A DNA stretch of 64,000 bases from Gillisella vitis (GCF_001541345.2 NZ_LMVL02000001.1:806001-870000); one strand, 5' to 3'; counted from the stretch's first letter, positions 1-8,329 are shown. The notes: generated by a model not told the origin, from the sequence alone. Program-made: numbers and translations.

Positions 1-2
1 GG

Positions 3-692
3 CCGGTGGCACCACTCGAACTGGTCAGCGGTATCCAGTCCAACCTGCTGGTGCGCTTGCGCCAGCGGCAGGTGCGCGATTCGATTGAACGGGAGCGGGA
101 ACTGCGGGCGGAGCTCAATCACCGGGTCAAGAATATCCTGGCCACGGTAACATCGATCTTTCGCATGACACGGCGTGGTGCCGAAAGCCTTGACGATCTG
201 GTGAAGGATTTCAATGGACGGCTGCTTGCGCTGTCCAATGTCCATACCGCAGTTTTCGAGGCCGGGGGTGAGGATGTGTCGTTGTCGGCTGTGGTTGATC
301 TGATCGTCTCGCCCTATGGCACCGAGCGGATTGCCGTCGATGGCAGTGATCTGCTTGTCAGACGCGAAGCCGGAACGACGCTGGCGCTTTGCCTGCATGA
401 ATTGATCACCAATGCAATCAAATATGGCGCCCTGTCGGTCCCGGAGGGACGTGTCGCTCTTCGCTGGGCCGTTGATAGTGGTGAGAAACCGACTTTCCAG
501 TTCCATTGGCAAGAGAGCAATGGGCCGCCCGTTCGTGCGCCAGCGCGCCAAGGCTATGGGACGCGCTATGTTACATCAGCCCTCGCATCGCTGCTTGCAG
601 CGACGCCCGATATCCAGTTCGCCGAAGACGGTCTGGTTTGCAGCGCTGCCGGACCCTTTGCGCGGATCTCGCCTGCTTCAGTCTCCAGCTAA
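3..692 (+). CDS. HWE-family sensor histidine kinase, C-terminal part (5' end outside window)
   Basis: The reading frame is open to the left edge, so the gene begins upstream and the GTG at 6 is probably internal. The visible ~229 residues are the kinase core of an HWE/HisKA_2 histidine kinase. The phospho-acceptor motif LNHRVKNILA is near residue 38, the N box is LHELITNAIKYGALS, and the family-defining W-x-E motif appears in WQESNGPPV, followed by a glycine motif GYGTRYV. The usual tandem aspartates of the HPK G1 box are absent, as is normal for this family. The sensor domain is not visible. HWE kinases of alphaproteobacteria often feed the PhyR-NepR-EcfG general stress cascade; an EcfG-like sigma factor lies 3 kb downstream, but no phyR or nepR is seen here, so that link is inference. 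Confidence 0.88.
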   Translation, partial: PVAPLELVSGIQSNLLVRLRQRQVRDSIERERELRAELNHRVKNILATVTSIFRMTRRGAESLDDLVKDFNGRLLALSNVHTAVFEAGGEDVSLSAVVDLIVSPYGTERIAVDGSDLLVRREAGTTLALCLHELITNAIKYGALSVPEGRVALRWAVDSGEKPTFQFHWQESNGPPVRAPARQGYGTRYVTSALASLLAATPDIQFAEDGLVCSAAGPFARISPASVSS

Positions 693-731
693 CACATACA
701 TGCGTTCGCAATCTTGCCGATGTTGTCTCCA

Positions 732-1556
732 TCAAACCTCAGGTGGCGGATCTCCCATTGGCCCCAGTAGCCGTTGATATTCTCGTTCGACGGAGCCATA
801 GGCATCGTCAGCAAAGGCTTCGAGACCTGCTCTGTCGCGAATACGGATTGCCTTGCGTTCCGCATAAATCAATCTTTCGCCTTCCAACACATGCAGGGAA
901 GCGGTGACGCTCGAGCGCCGTACCGACAGCATGATCGATAAAAATTCATGGGTCAGCGATAATTCATCCTCATCCAGGCGGTCGTGACACATCAGGATCC
1001 AGCGTGCCAACCGCTTATCGATAGAGTGAATGGCGTTTGACTGGGCAGTGAAAGCCATTTGCATATTGACCACATAGGCCCATCGAAGCAGCATGCGGCG
1101 CAGAGGCGGCCTTCTATCCATCAGGCCAACCAATCGGCTTGTTTCCACGCGCAACCCAGTGCCTGCGACCTGCATGATCACCCGGCAGGGATTACGATCA
1201 CTGTCCAGCAGGGCAGAGGCCGGTGACATGCCTTCGCGGCCAAACAGCCCGACCTCGCTTTGGTTGCCAGCCGGAGAAACGATCACCGTTGATCCGACAC
1301 CCGAAAGAGGGAAGTAACAGTAGTGGTCGATGTCGTGAGGCTGCGACAAGACCAGCCCTTGCGGTAAATCGACAGGTTCGAGAGCGGGTGTGATGGCGGC
1401 GAGATCATCAGGCGCCAGCATGTTGAGAAGACGATTACGTATGGGCATGGCTGTCTCCGCATCAGTTCGGCCGCCATGGTTCTGGGCTGGGATCGTCGAC
1501 ACTGAAACGGCGCGATCCTTAGCCGCGCGGCCATTTTTCAAAATTCTGTCACTCAT
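732..1556 (-). CDS. Crp/Fnr-family transcriptional regulator
   Basis: About 274 residues: an N-terminal cyclic-nucleotide-binding-like beta barrel (roughly residues 45-150) and a C-terminal winged helix with recognition region LSIMLSVRRSSVTASLHVLE near residue 210. The sensor half lacks the Crp phosphate-binding signature (GE-x-A-L ... R-A/T) and has no FNR cysteine cluster, so cAMP or Fe-S sensing is not supported; this subclass often has no known ligand. The ATG at 1556 overlaps the TGA of the upstream oxidoreductase (TGATG), implying translational coupling. An internal ATG at 1448 (MPIRNRLLNML) matches the usual N-terminus of the subclass and could be the true start, which would remove a poorly structured 36-residue leader. 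Confidence 0.85.
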   Translation of the reverse strand: MSDRILKNGRAAKDRAVSVSTIPAQNHGGRTDAETAMPIRNRLLNMLAPDDLAAITPALEPVDLPQGLVLSQPHDIDHYCYFPLSGVGSTVIVSPAGNQSEVGLFGREGMSPASALLDSDRNPCRVIMQVAGTGLRVETSRLVGLMDRRPPLRRMLLRWAYVVNMQMAFTAQSNAIHSIDKRLARWILMCHDRLDEDELSLTHEFLSIMLSVRRSSVTASLHVLEGERLIYAERKAIRIRDRAGLEAFADDAYGSVEREYQRLLGPMGDPPPEV

Positions 1557-2599
1557 CAATAGATCACCAGTGCTTTCATAAATCCATCCGGCTGGTCGCG
1601 GGCGGCGATCAACGCCTGGCCCAACTCCTCCAATCTGTAGCGATGGGTATAAAGGGGTGTGGGATCGAGCCGTCCGTCCATGATTGCCGCCACCGCTTCA
1701 AGCATGCCATCGACGCAGATTTCTGAGCCGATTCCTGGACCCATTTCTGGATTGCGTTCATTCGTCTGGATTATTCTGGCTCCGCGCTCTTTCAACGGCT
1801 GCATAACGCCTTCTTGCGAGTTTGCCTGTTGGCAGCCAGCCATGATCAAGCGACCTTGCGCGTTGTTCAATTGAGCCGCCAGATCAATCACCCCGGCCTC
1901 GCCAGTCGTGTCGATTACTCGGTCGCACAGATGTCCGCCCGTGAGTTCATGCACGGTTTCGATGATCCGCACGGGATCATCCGCCGCACCATGCTCGCTT
2001 ATGATAAACGCCTCTGCCGCTCCCATACGCTTGGCCACCGCCAAGGATGCCGGACGGCGCGAAATGGCAATCACATGCGCCTTGGCTGTTGAGGCGAGCT
2101 GGATGAGAAGAGCGCCGACAAAGTCTATGCCGATAATGGCCACCCTTTGTCCCGCCTTGATGTCGCTCCGGCGAAAGATGTTCATCACCCTGCTCAAGGA
2201 ATTGCCGGGAAAAGGCATGCCATCCAGCAATGGGGGGAGGGGAATGACGCTGTCTGCATCGGCCAGATGGTGGCTGGCATAAGCGGACCGGGCCAGTGAA
2301 GCTACACGATCCCCTATCGACAGGCTTCTGACATTGGGACCGATCGCGTCAACGACCCCCCATCCTTCGCCATTTAAGCCCATCGGTTCGGCAGAGGTCA
2401 GCGCTTTGTCTTGTCCACCGCGAGAGATAGGGTCGCAAGCGAGGATACCACAGCCCTCCAGCCTTATTCGCACTTGGCTCCGTCCGGGTCGCGGCAGAGT
2501 ATTGGATACGATGGTGATCTGTTCCGGCCCGGTGAAAATCGCTGCCTTCATCTCATCGGTATCCGGTTTTGCGCTATAGATTGCGGAAATCCTGTCCAT
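1556..2599 (-). CDS. Zinc-independent MDR-family alcohol dehydrogenase-like oxidoreductase
   Basis: A 347-residue medium-chain dehydrogenase/reductase: GroES-like N-terminal half, then a Rossmann domain around VAIIGIDFVGALLIQLAS and a C-terminal segment ending LEELGQALIAARDQPDGFMKAL. The catalytic zinc ligands are not conserved: the CGxC site reads CGILACDP and the GHE site reads LNGEGWG, and there is no structural four-cysteine zinc lobe. It is therefore probably a zinc-free NAD(P)-dependent reductase; the substrate is unknown. I chose the ATG at 2599 because GGAAGGAA sits just before it; the frame stays open further upstream without a good ribosome site, and ATG 2551 is an alternative. It is followed directly by the Crp/Fnr gene. 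Confidence 0.8.
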   Translation of the reverse strand: MDRISAIYSAKPDTDEMKAAIFTGPEQITIVSNTLPRPGRSQVRIRLEGCGILACDPISRGGQDKALTSAEPMGLNGEGWGVVDAIGPNVRSLSIGDRVASLARSAYASHHLADADSVIPLPPLLDGMPFPGNSLSRVMNIFRRSDIKAGQRVAIIGIDFVGALLIQLASTAKAHVIAISRRPASLAVAKRMGAAEAFIISEHGAADDPVRIIETVHELTGGHLCDRVIDTTGEAGVIDLAAQLNNAQGRLIMAGCQQANSQEGVMQPLKERGARIIQTNERNPEMGPGIGSEICVDGMLEAVAAIMDGRLDPTPLYTHRYRLEELGQALIAARDQPDGFMKALVIY

Positions 2600-2862
2600 C
2601 CGGTTCCTTCCCGTCATTTGCCCGAGCTTGCGACTTTTACCAAGGCCTTTGGCGCCCTCGTCTTTGAGGCGCGGCCTTGGTGCATGGGCGCGTGTCGTGG
2701 TGTGCCTCATTTCACACTGAACTTCGAAAACCCGCTCGAGTTCCCAAATCCGGTCAAACAAGTCCTGTCAAAGACGATGGTGTTGGGTCTTTCGCTGCTA
2801 TTGCGTAGACCTGATATTTGCAGCGCCATTTCACCCGCCGGGCTTCCTGCTGGATATTTCGG

Positions 2863-2888
2863 GGAACTTTTAGGTTGCAACTCTGGTT
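2863..2888 (+). promoter_or_regulatory. Candidate EcfG (general stress sigma) promoter for the DUF892 gene
   Basis: The 403-base gap 2600-3002 between divergent genes holds GGAAC at 2863-2867 followed, after 19 bases, by TT at 2887-2888. This matches the alphaproteobacterial EcfG/RpoE2 consensus GGAAC-N18/19-TT. It would give a leader of about 105 bases ahead of the ferritin-like gene, a family often under general stress control. Nothing else was recognised in the gap apart from the upstream region of the minus-strand oxidoreductase. Confidence 0.5.
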
Positions 2889-3002
2889 TGGGAGGGGTGG
2901 CTTACATGGGAGCCTTCAAAAAGCGTCCCGACTTTTCACGCAGTTCCAGACGAAAGCCACAGGAAAGACGCCAAGGAATTGCACCATTCCCCGGAGGAAA
3001 AA

Positions 3003-3503
3003 ATGGCTGAGAAAACATTGAACGACCTGTTCCTGGATACGCTTAAGGACATCTACTTTGCTGAGAAGCAAATCTTGAAGGCCTTGCCGAAAATGGCACG
3101 CGCGGCGCAATCGGAAGAGGGCCGGAACGCATTTCTTCATCATCGTGAAGAAACCCAGGGCCAGATCGAGCGGCTGGAGCAGGTTTTTGAGCTTCTGGGC
3201 AAGAATGCTCGGGGCAAAACCTGTGAGGCAATCCAGGGCATCATCGCCGAAGGCGAAGAAATCATGGAGGATTTCAAGGGATCTCCCGCTCTTGACGCCG
3301 GCTTGATTTCGTCGGCGCAGGCCGTCGAGCATTATGAAATTGCCCGCTATGGCACGTTGAAGGCCTGGGCACTGCAGCTCGGTATGAAGGAGGCCGCCGC
3401 CTTGTTCGATGCGACCCTGAAGGAAGAAATCGCTACGGACGAAAAACTGACGGCGCTTGGCGAAGGCAGCGCCAACAAGAAAAGCGCACGCAAGGCCGCG
3501 TGA
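3003..3503 (+). CDS. DUF892 (YciE/YciF-type) ferritin-like stress protein
   Basis: A 166-residue, highly helical acidic protein of the DUF892 family, a four-helix ferritin-like fold known from E. coli YciE/YciF and induced by osmotic and general stress. Family features visible are an N-terminal motif LNDLFLDTLKDIYFAEKQI, a middle helix with E-T-x-x-Q-I-x-R-L, and the conserved Q-A-V-E-H-Y-E-I-A-R-Y helix near residue 115. The C-terminus is Lys-rich. The start at 3003 is fixed by GGAGGAAAAA directly before the ATG. A candidate EcfG promoter lies ~120 bases upstream and a strong terminator ~45 bases downstream, so it is probably monocistronic. Its exact biochemical role is not established. Confidence 0.9.
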   Translation: MAEKTLNDLFLDTLKDIYFAEKQILKALPKMARAAQSEEGRNAFLHHREETQGQIERLEQVFELLGKNARGKTCEAIQGIIAEGEEIMEDFKGSPALDAGLISSAQAVEHYEIARYGTLKAWALQLGMKEAAALFDATLKEEIATDEKLTALGEGSANKKSARKAA

Positions 3504-3547
3504 ACTCTGGACCGGCCTTTCGACGTTGTGAAAGGTTTGTTCCCATC

Positions 3548-3580
3548 AAAGGCCGCCGGTGTGCGGCCTTTTTTGTTTTT
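3548..3580 (+). terminator. Rho-independent terminator after the DUF892 gene
   Basis: A perfect 9-bp stem (AAAGGCCGC at 3548-3556 with GCGGCCTTT at 3563-3571), a 6-base loop, and a T-rich tail through 3580. Confidence 0.85.
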
Positions 3581-3649
3581 ATAAAAAGCTCTGGTGGCAG
3601 ACGTTATACCAAGGCTCGAAGATGCTGACGCATCCTCGCCTTGAAGGGA

Positions 3650-3692
3650 TTGCGAATATCTCAAATGCATCAGTGGCTTGAGATATTCGCAA
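3650..3692. repeat. 15-bp perfect inverted repeat upstream of the ECF sigma gene
   Basis: TTGCGAATATCTCAA at 3650-3664 is repeated in perfect inverted orientation at 3678-3692 with a 13-base loop. A second, shorter dyad follows at 3705-3723 (GAGTCAT / ATGACTC, 5-base loop). No T-run follows either, so they look more like operator or RNA-structure elements than terminators. Function unknown. Confidence 0.7.
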
Positions 3693-3807
3693 ACGGAATA
3701 CGATGAGTCATATTCAATGACTCTTCGCATTACATTTCTTTCGTGCGGTAGCGTACAGAAACAACCTGGCCCTGTGCTCGTTGACGTGGCAGAAGGAGAT
3801 CTGTTTC

Positions 3808-4332
3808 ATGGCAACTTTCGAGGGCAGCGCTGGCAATGGCGGCGCAATGACATTTACAACGGCGGTTCACTCGGAAATAGAGGCGCATCTACCTGCATTG
3901 CAACGTTTCGCCAAGCGGCTTGTCGGACCGAATGGCGATATCGAGGATCTGGTTCAGGATACCATTCTCAGAGCCTTGAACTCTTCCTCACAATTTCGAG
4001 CCGGTACGGCGTTGAAATCCTGGCTGTTCACAATCATGCGCAACGCTTTCTATACGGCCTATAACAGGCGCAAGCGCGAGCATGTCGGAATGGATGACGA
4101 GTTTAACTTGCGCATGGTGATGGAGCCACCACAGGAATGGGTGGTTCTATACGCAGATCTCGGTCTGGCTATGCAACATTTGCCGGAAGCATCGCGGCAG
4201 TCCCTACTGATGGTGGCGAGCGGCGCAAGTTACGATGAAACCGCCCTTGCCTGCGGCTGCGAGGTGGGAACTGTAAAAAGCCGGGTCAACCGAGCCCGAA
4301 AAGCATTGTCAGAGCGCTTCAGCATAGCCTGA
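3808..4332 (+). CDS. EcfG-like ECF RNA polymerase sigma factor
   Basis: A 174-residue sigma factor with regions 2 and 4 only. Region 2 contains DIEDLVQDTILRAL and LKSWLFTIMRNAFY; region 4 ends in the helix-turn-helix YDETALACGCEVGTVKSRVN. The wording of both blocks (FRAGTALKSWLFTIMRN, CGCxVGTxKSRVNRAR) resembles the ECF15/EcfG general stress group. The ATG at 3808 is preferred because AGAAGGAGAT precedes it by about ten bases; nine further in-frame residues upstream are unsupported. No anti-sigma NepR or PhyR gene is adjacent, which is unusual for the principal EcfG, so this may be a secondary EcfG paralogue. A one-mismatch version of the EcfG promoter (GAAAC-N18-TT, 3758-3782) lies directly upstream and could reflect autoregulation. 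Confidence 0.88.
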   Translation: MATFEGSAGNGGAMTFTTAVHSEIEAHLPALQRFAKRLVGPNGDIEDLVQDTILRALNSSSQFRAGTALKSWLFTIMRNAFYTAYNRRKREHVGMDDEFNLRMVMEPPQEWVVLYADLGLAMQHLPEASRQSLLMVASGASYDETALACGCEVGTVKSRVNRARKALSERFSIA

Positions 4333-4446
4333 CTGATCTGGTATTTTTCAAGCGCCCGCCAATTTGTCAGGAAAACTCAATTTACCGGCAACGCTCGAGG
4401 GCCGGTATCCGGCATTGATGTTACTGTTTACATGAATTCAGAGGCC

Positions 4447-4482
4447 ATTTCAGGCTGGCGATTGACTTGCCAGGCCTGAAAT
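4447..4482. repeat. Hairpin between the sigma factor and IclR genes
   Basis: ATTTCAGGCTGGC (4447-4459) pairs with GCCAGGCCTGAAAT (4469-4482) with one bulged base. It lies 115 bases after the sigma factor stop and 54 bases before the IclR start. There is no T-run, so an operator or 5'-leader structure is as likely as a terminator. The rest of 4333-4535 shows nothing recognisable. Confidence 0.5.
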
Positions 4483-4535
4483 GCGAGTCAGAAACTGCCC
4501 GATAGTGGGATTCTTTCAGCTTTCTGAGGAAAAGC

Positions 4536-5276
4536 ATGGCCGGACTGGGACGCTTTGTCGATATTTTGAGGTTATTCGACGAGAAGACGTCGGAGTGGAC
4601 CATACAGGATATCGCAGAGCGGCTGGATGTGCCTGGAAGCACTGTCTACCGCACGGTCCGCGAGTTGGTCGGACAAGGCTTTCTCGATCCTTCCCGGGAA
4701 GGGCATTATCGCCTTGGCGCGGTCTTTATCGAATTTGATCGACGTCTTCGCCTGTCCGATCCGCTGATCCGCGAGGGCGTACCTTTACTGCGCGACGTTG
4801 TATCGGCCGTTCAGTTTCCTTGTGTCGCGGTTATCGCACGGCTGTATCGAGACCAGGTGATTTGCGTTGCCGATGACCGTAGCCCCGCCACCGATATCGC
4901 CACCAGCTATGAGCGAGGCAGGCCCATGCCATTGCTGCGGGGTGCCACGTCAAAAACCATTCTGGCGCAATTGCCTCGGGCAAAGCTGAGCAAGATCATT
5001 AAAGGTGCCGAGGGAGTGGACCGGGCATTTGACGATATTGCGTCTGAATTGGCCGCCATCCGTAAGCGCGGCTTTACCGTGACGCGTGGGGAAGTGGATC
5101 CGGGTCTTGTCGGCATTTCCGTACCCGTCACCTGCGCGCAAGGCGCAATCAATGCCAGCTTCAGCCTGATCGTCCGTGCCAGCGATTTTGATGACTCCAC
5201 TGAACGGCGGCTGGCGATGCTTTTGTTGCCAGCATCTTCAATCCTTGCTGACAAGCTAAATTCCCGGTGGTTCTGA
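4536..5276 (+). CDS. IclR-family transcriptional regulator
   Basis: 246 residues with the two-domain IclR layout. The N-terminal winged helix has its helix-turn-helix at IQDIAERLDVPGSTVYRTVR (residues ~23-42). The C-terminal effector domain (~80-245) includes SYERGRPMPLLRGATSKTILAQLP and ITCAQG-like VPVTCAQGAINASFSLIV. TGAGGAAAAGC directly before the ATG supports the start. IclR proteins usually control neighbouring catabolic or transport genes and bind small aromatic or organic acids. The MFS transporter and MetA-like outer-membrane gene downstream are likely targets by position only. Confidence 0.9.
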   Translation: MAGLGRFVDILRLFDEKTSEWTIQDIAERLDVPGSTVYRTVRELVGQGFLDPSREGHYRLGAVFIEFDRRLRLSDPLIREGVPLLRDVVSAVQFPCVAVIARLYRDQVICVADDRSPATDIATSYERGRPMPLLRGATSKTILAQLPRAKLSKIIKGAEGVDRAFDDIASELAAIRKRGFTVTRGEVDPGLVGISVPVTCAQGAINASFSLIVRASDFDDSTERRLAMLLLPASSILADKLNSRWF

Positions 5277-5798
5277 GAGTTTTATACCGGTATTGATTGC
5301 CCCTTATATTCGAAACAATGCACGCATAGTTAGAATTTCTTTCGATATTATCAAAATATAATAATTTTTGTTGACTAGCGATTTGATATTCCTCAATATG
5401 CAAAGAAATGAGGAGGTCCTGACGCAATTGCGTTGGGAGGGGAAGGAAATCACGTCGCAGTACCGTTCAGCATCGCATTCAACCTGATGCCCACGTTCAT
5501 AACTCATGAAGCCGGCCTCGGTTTCATGAGAGAGTGTGTAGCAGATTGAGGATGTTGCGGCGTCTTGGGCGTGATTGGGAATACGTTCGTCGCTGTGGCT
5601 TTTGCAGGAGAGGTGGATCTGGTCTGATCGACCAATCAGCTTGGGAGGCGATTGCGTGAGCTGAAATGGATTGCCTGAATTCGCGGAACCTCATTTCGAA
5701 ACAATACAGATTGTAGGGCAGGCTGCCCCGCATCGAGTTTCTGTGTGCGGAGTGCGGACCGGTCTTCAAGATCTGGTTATTTATGGAGGAGGAGAGAC
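5277..5798. other. Intergenic region between IclR and MFS genes with repeated motif and dyad
   Basis: No convincing gene in 522 bases; the first part is AT-rich. An 11-base direct repeat TTCGAAACAAT occurs at 5309-5319, just after the regulator, and at 5695-5705, 94 bases before the transporter start. A dyad CTCATGAAGCC / GGTTTCATGAG (one G-T pair) lies at 5503-5530. Either could be regulator-binding or leader structure for the transporter gene. Confidence 0.45.
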
Positions 5799-7028
5799 AT
5801 GCAAAGAGCCGCCGGTATACCTCAAGGCGTACTACTCATCTCAATGGCCTGGCTGGCGCCGATCGGATCGACGTTGTTTGCGCCGGTCTTACCGCAGATC
5901 ATCCAGCATTTTTCCTCGGTGGCGAATGCGCCGCTGCTTGCTCCGATCGCACTCGTCACGCCAGCCCTTTTCGTGGCGCTGCTTGCCCCGCTTGCCGGGA
6001 TCCTTGCCGACAGAATCGGTCGCAAGACATTGTTGTTTTATTCGATGCTGTTTTACGCCATTGCCGGCGTCATGCCAGCCTGGCTGGATAGCCTTTATAC
6101 AATTATCGCATCGAGAGTTGTGGTTGGTATCGCCGAAGCGGGTGTGATGACGGCAGGGACGGCCCTGATCTGCGATTATTTCGCAGGCGAACGTCGGGCC
6201 CACTGGCTATCTCTGCAATTCGGGTCGGCCTCGTTTGTCGCAACCGTTTGTTTCGTACTGGCAGGATTTCTGGGTGGTTACGGCTGGCGCGTGCCGTTTC
6301 TTGTCTATGGTGCCACGGCGCTATTTATTCCGCTTATCCTGATGGTATTGTTCGAGCCGTCACGCACGACCACATCGAACCGTCCGGCTGACATGCCTGC
6401 GGATACGCAGGAGGCTGAAGGCAGGCTTTTCAATACGCGGTTTATCGTTTGCCTCGTCTTGACGATGATCTGCGGCATGCTCTTCTACGTGATGCCGGTC
6501 CATGTGTCCCTGCTCCTTGCCGAGCGGGGTATTGTCGAGCCAAGCGTGCTTGGTCTTGCCAGCGCTGCCGGTTCTTTCGGCGTCGTCGCCGGAACCCTGT
6601 TGTTCCGGTCTCAGGCGCGGCGCTCCATCGGTGTGCTCTTGTCGGCGGCTATGATGTTGCAGGGTATCGGTTTCATCCTGCTCTATACCCAGACGTCATT
6701 GATGGGTGGAATCGTCGGCATGTTCATCAACAATATTGGCTGCGGTATTTCGCTGCCTCTGGTTTTGGCCTTCACCATGGCGCGGCTGCCGGATGCGTAT
6801 CGGGGCAGGGCCTCCGGTATTTGGACGTCGATGTTTTTCATCGGCCAGTTTATTTGCCCCCTCGTGGTTGGTGCTGTCTCCGCTGCCTCTGGCGGAATGA
6901 TCGGTGCAATGGCGGGTTTTGCAGCTTTTACGCTGCTGGGAGCCGGCGTCTTCGCCATCTGGTCGATATTCGGAATGGCTTTGAAGGAGCCTGTCACCAT
7001 CAAGCGGGAATTGGTCGGGCTTCATTGA
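5799..7028 (+). CDS. Major facilitator superfamily transporter
   Basis: A 409-residue inner-membrane transporter with about 12 predicted hydrophobic segments. The MFS loop 2-3 motif appears as GILADRIGRKTLLF (near residue 70), and the central cytoplasmic loop (~190-215) is hydrophilic with the sequence NRPADMPADTQEAEGR. The start at 5799 follows a run of GGAGGAGGAG; the longer frame starting 54 bases earlier has no ribosome site. Drug and metabolite efflux or sugar and aromatic-acid uptake MFS proteins share this fold, so the substrate is open. Its position downstream of an IclR regulator and before a MetA-like outer-membrane protein suggests uptake of a small organic compound. Confidence 0.88.
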   Translation: MQRAAGIPQGVLLISMAWLAPIGSTLFAPVLPQIIQHFSSVANAPLLAPIALVTPALFVALLAPLAGILADRIGRKTLLFYSMLFYAIAGVMPAWLDSLYTIIASRVVVGIAEAGVMTAGTALICDYFAGERRAHWLSLQFGSASFVATVCFVLAGFLGGYGWRVPFLVYGATALFIPLILMVLFEPSRTTTSNRPADMPADTQEAEGRLFNTRFIVCLVLTMICGMLFYVMPVHVSLLLAERGIVEPSVLGLASAAGSFGVVAGTLLFRSQARRSIGVLLSAAMMLQGIGFILLYTQTSLMGGIVGMFINNIGCGISLPLVLAFTMARLPDAYRGRASGIWTSMFFIGQFICPLVVGAVSAASGGMIGAMAGFAAFTLLGAGVFAIWSIFGMALKEPVTIKRELVGLH

Positions 7029-7049
7029 GACGGAGAGAACCAGGCGCAG

Positions 7050-7079
7050 GCTGAGTGTACCCTGTGTGACGCACTCAGC
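7050..7079 (+). terminator. Hairpin after the MFS gene, probable terminator
   Basis: GCTGAGTG (7050-7057) pairs perfectly with CACTCAGC (7072-7079), 21 bases after the transporter stop. The downstream tail is only weakly T-rich (TTCGCCTT). Confidence 0.45.
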
Positions 7080-7268
7080 TTCGCCTTAACGCACGTCTCT
7101 ATGCGTAACCTCTTAAGTCGATTTCTACCTTGGGGGGCGTTGCAAGCCTGGAGCAAGAAGAAGCGATTAGAGTGGTCTGTGATTTACTATGGAGCGAATC
7201 CCAGGGTGATCCGACGGTGCCGGATTTGGGGTGGCCTATTATTTTGGCTGGGAAAGTGGGACAAGTTG

Positions 7269-8291
7269 ATGAGAAATAAACGGTTAGATTTTGCGGTTCT
7301 GCTAATGGGTTCTTGCCTATTGGCTTCTCAAGGTGGGCAGGCCTTTGCTGCCGAGTTTTATCAGACGGTCACGCCGGGCGCCTCAACGGATATAAGGGCT
7401 GCCGAATTGCCGCCTGAGGCAGGCTTCTATGCGGTCGGTGGCGTTTGGGGCAATTGGCGGAACTCTCTGCGTGACAATAGCGGAAATTCGATGTTTCCCG
7501 ATACAAGCGAAAGGCTTTTTCAGGGGCAGTTGGGTGGGCTTTATGTCTATGACGGGGAGTTCCTTGGCGGGCGAATGGCGTCCTCTCTGGTCTTCGTTTA
7601 CGGAGAGCACGATCTGACGATTACAAAAACAACGCCTGCCAATCTGTCTTCCAAAAATACCGGTTGGTTCGACGCCTATTCCGATATCTTCTTCTGGTCG
7701 AAGAGCTGGTATGAGGGTCCGCCTCCTGGCGCTCCCGGCCAACCCAAGCCCGCGGCCGATTTCATTCCGCCGATGCCGGTTGGCTTTACCCTGGGACTGG
7801 GTGTTGGCGTCACCATACCAATGGGCCTGTTCGACAATGAAAAGGTTGGCAATCCGGGCTTCAACAACTGGGTTCTGTCTCCAAACGTCGCCATGACCTA
7901 TCGAACCCGTCCTATTCTTTTGGAAGGGACGGAGTTTTCGACCCGTATCTTCTACAATCACAATTTCGACCGCGATGACTCGACGGGCGGTTTCACCTAT
8001 CGCGACGGAGATTATCTTTCTGCCGATTTCGCCGTTACGGAACGGTATAATCGCTACCAGTTCGGTCTCGCGGGCAATGTCAAATGGCAGGTTCAGGATG
8101 ATGACGGGTCTCCGGCCAATCTAGCCTTGGATGGACGGCGGCATAAATCCATACGCCTCGGTCCTATCGTAGCGGTCGATTTTCCATCACAACGTGCGAC
8201 TGTGACACTTAAATACCTGACGGATGTCTACAACAGGAATTCATTCAAGGGTGATTATTTGCAACTGAGCTTTATCAAAAAGCTCTGGTAG
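7269..8291 (+). CDS. MetA/SphA-type outer-membrane beta-barrel protein
   Basis: A 340-residue secreted protein. A signal peptide of about 28 residues (MRNKRLDFAVLLMG... ending QAFAAEF) precedes a mature part rich in alternating aromatic and polar strands and ending in a C-terminal aromatic residue (SFIKKLW), typical of outer-membrane barrels. The opening LPPEAGFYAVGGVWG, the internal GLGVGVTIPMGLFDNEKVGNP and the final KYLTDVYNRNSFKGDYLQL match my memory of the phenol-degradation MetA (SphA) family, linked to uptake of hydrophobic aromatics. The start at 7269 is chosen because it begins the signal peptide; 56 extra in-frame residues upstream look non-coding. A clear terminator follows at 8299. 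Confidence 0.75.
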   Translation: MRNKRLDFAVLLMGSCLLASQGGQAFAAEFYQTVTPGASTDIRAAELPPEAGFYAVGGVWGNWRNSLRDNSGNSMFPDTSERLFQGQLGGLYVYDGEFLGGRMASSLVFVYGEHDLTITKTTPANLSSKNTGWFDAYSDIFFWSKSWYEGPPPGAPGQPKPAADFIPPMPVGFTLGLGVGVTIPMGLFDNEKVGNPGFNNWVLSPNVAMTYRTRPILLEGTEFSTRIFYNHNFDRDDSTGGFTYRDGDYLSADFAVTERYNRYQFGLAGNVKWQVQDDDGSPANLALDGRRHKSIRLGPIVAVDFPSQRATVTLKYLTDVYNRNSFKGDYLQLSFIKKLW

Positions 8292-8298
8292 TTGGCAG

Positions 8299-8329
8299 AC
8301 GTCGAGGATGGCTCAACCATCTTCGACGT
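8299..8329 (+). terminator. Terminator after the outer-membrane protein gene
   Basis: ACGTCGAGGATGG (8299-8311) pairs with CCATCTTCGACGT (8317-8329) with a single G-T pair and a 5-base loop, 7 bases after the stop codon, followed by TTCTATA. Confidence 0.65.

Noticed and set aside
5398..5487. 29-codon frame starting MQRNEEVLTQ in the IclR-MFS gap
   Set aside because: No upstream ribosome site of note and no supporting context; could be a leader peptide but unsupported.
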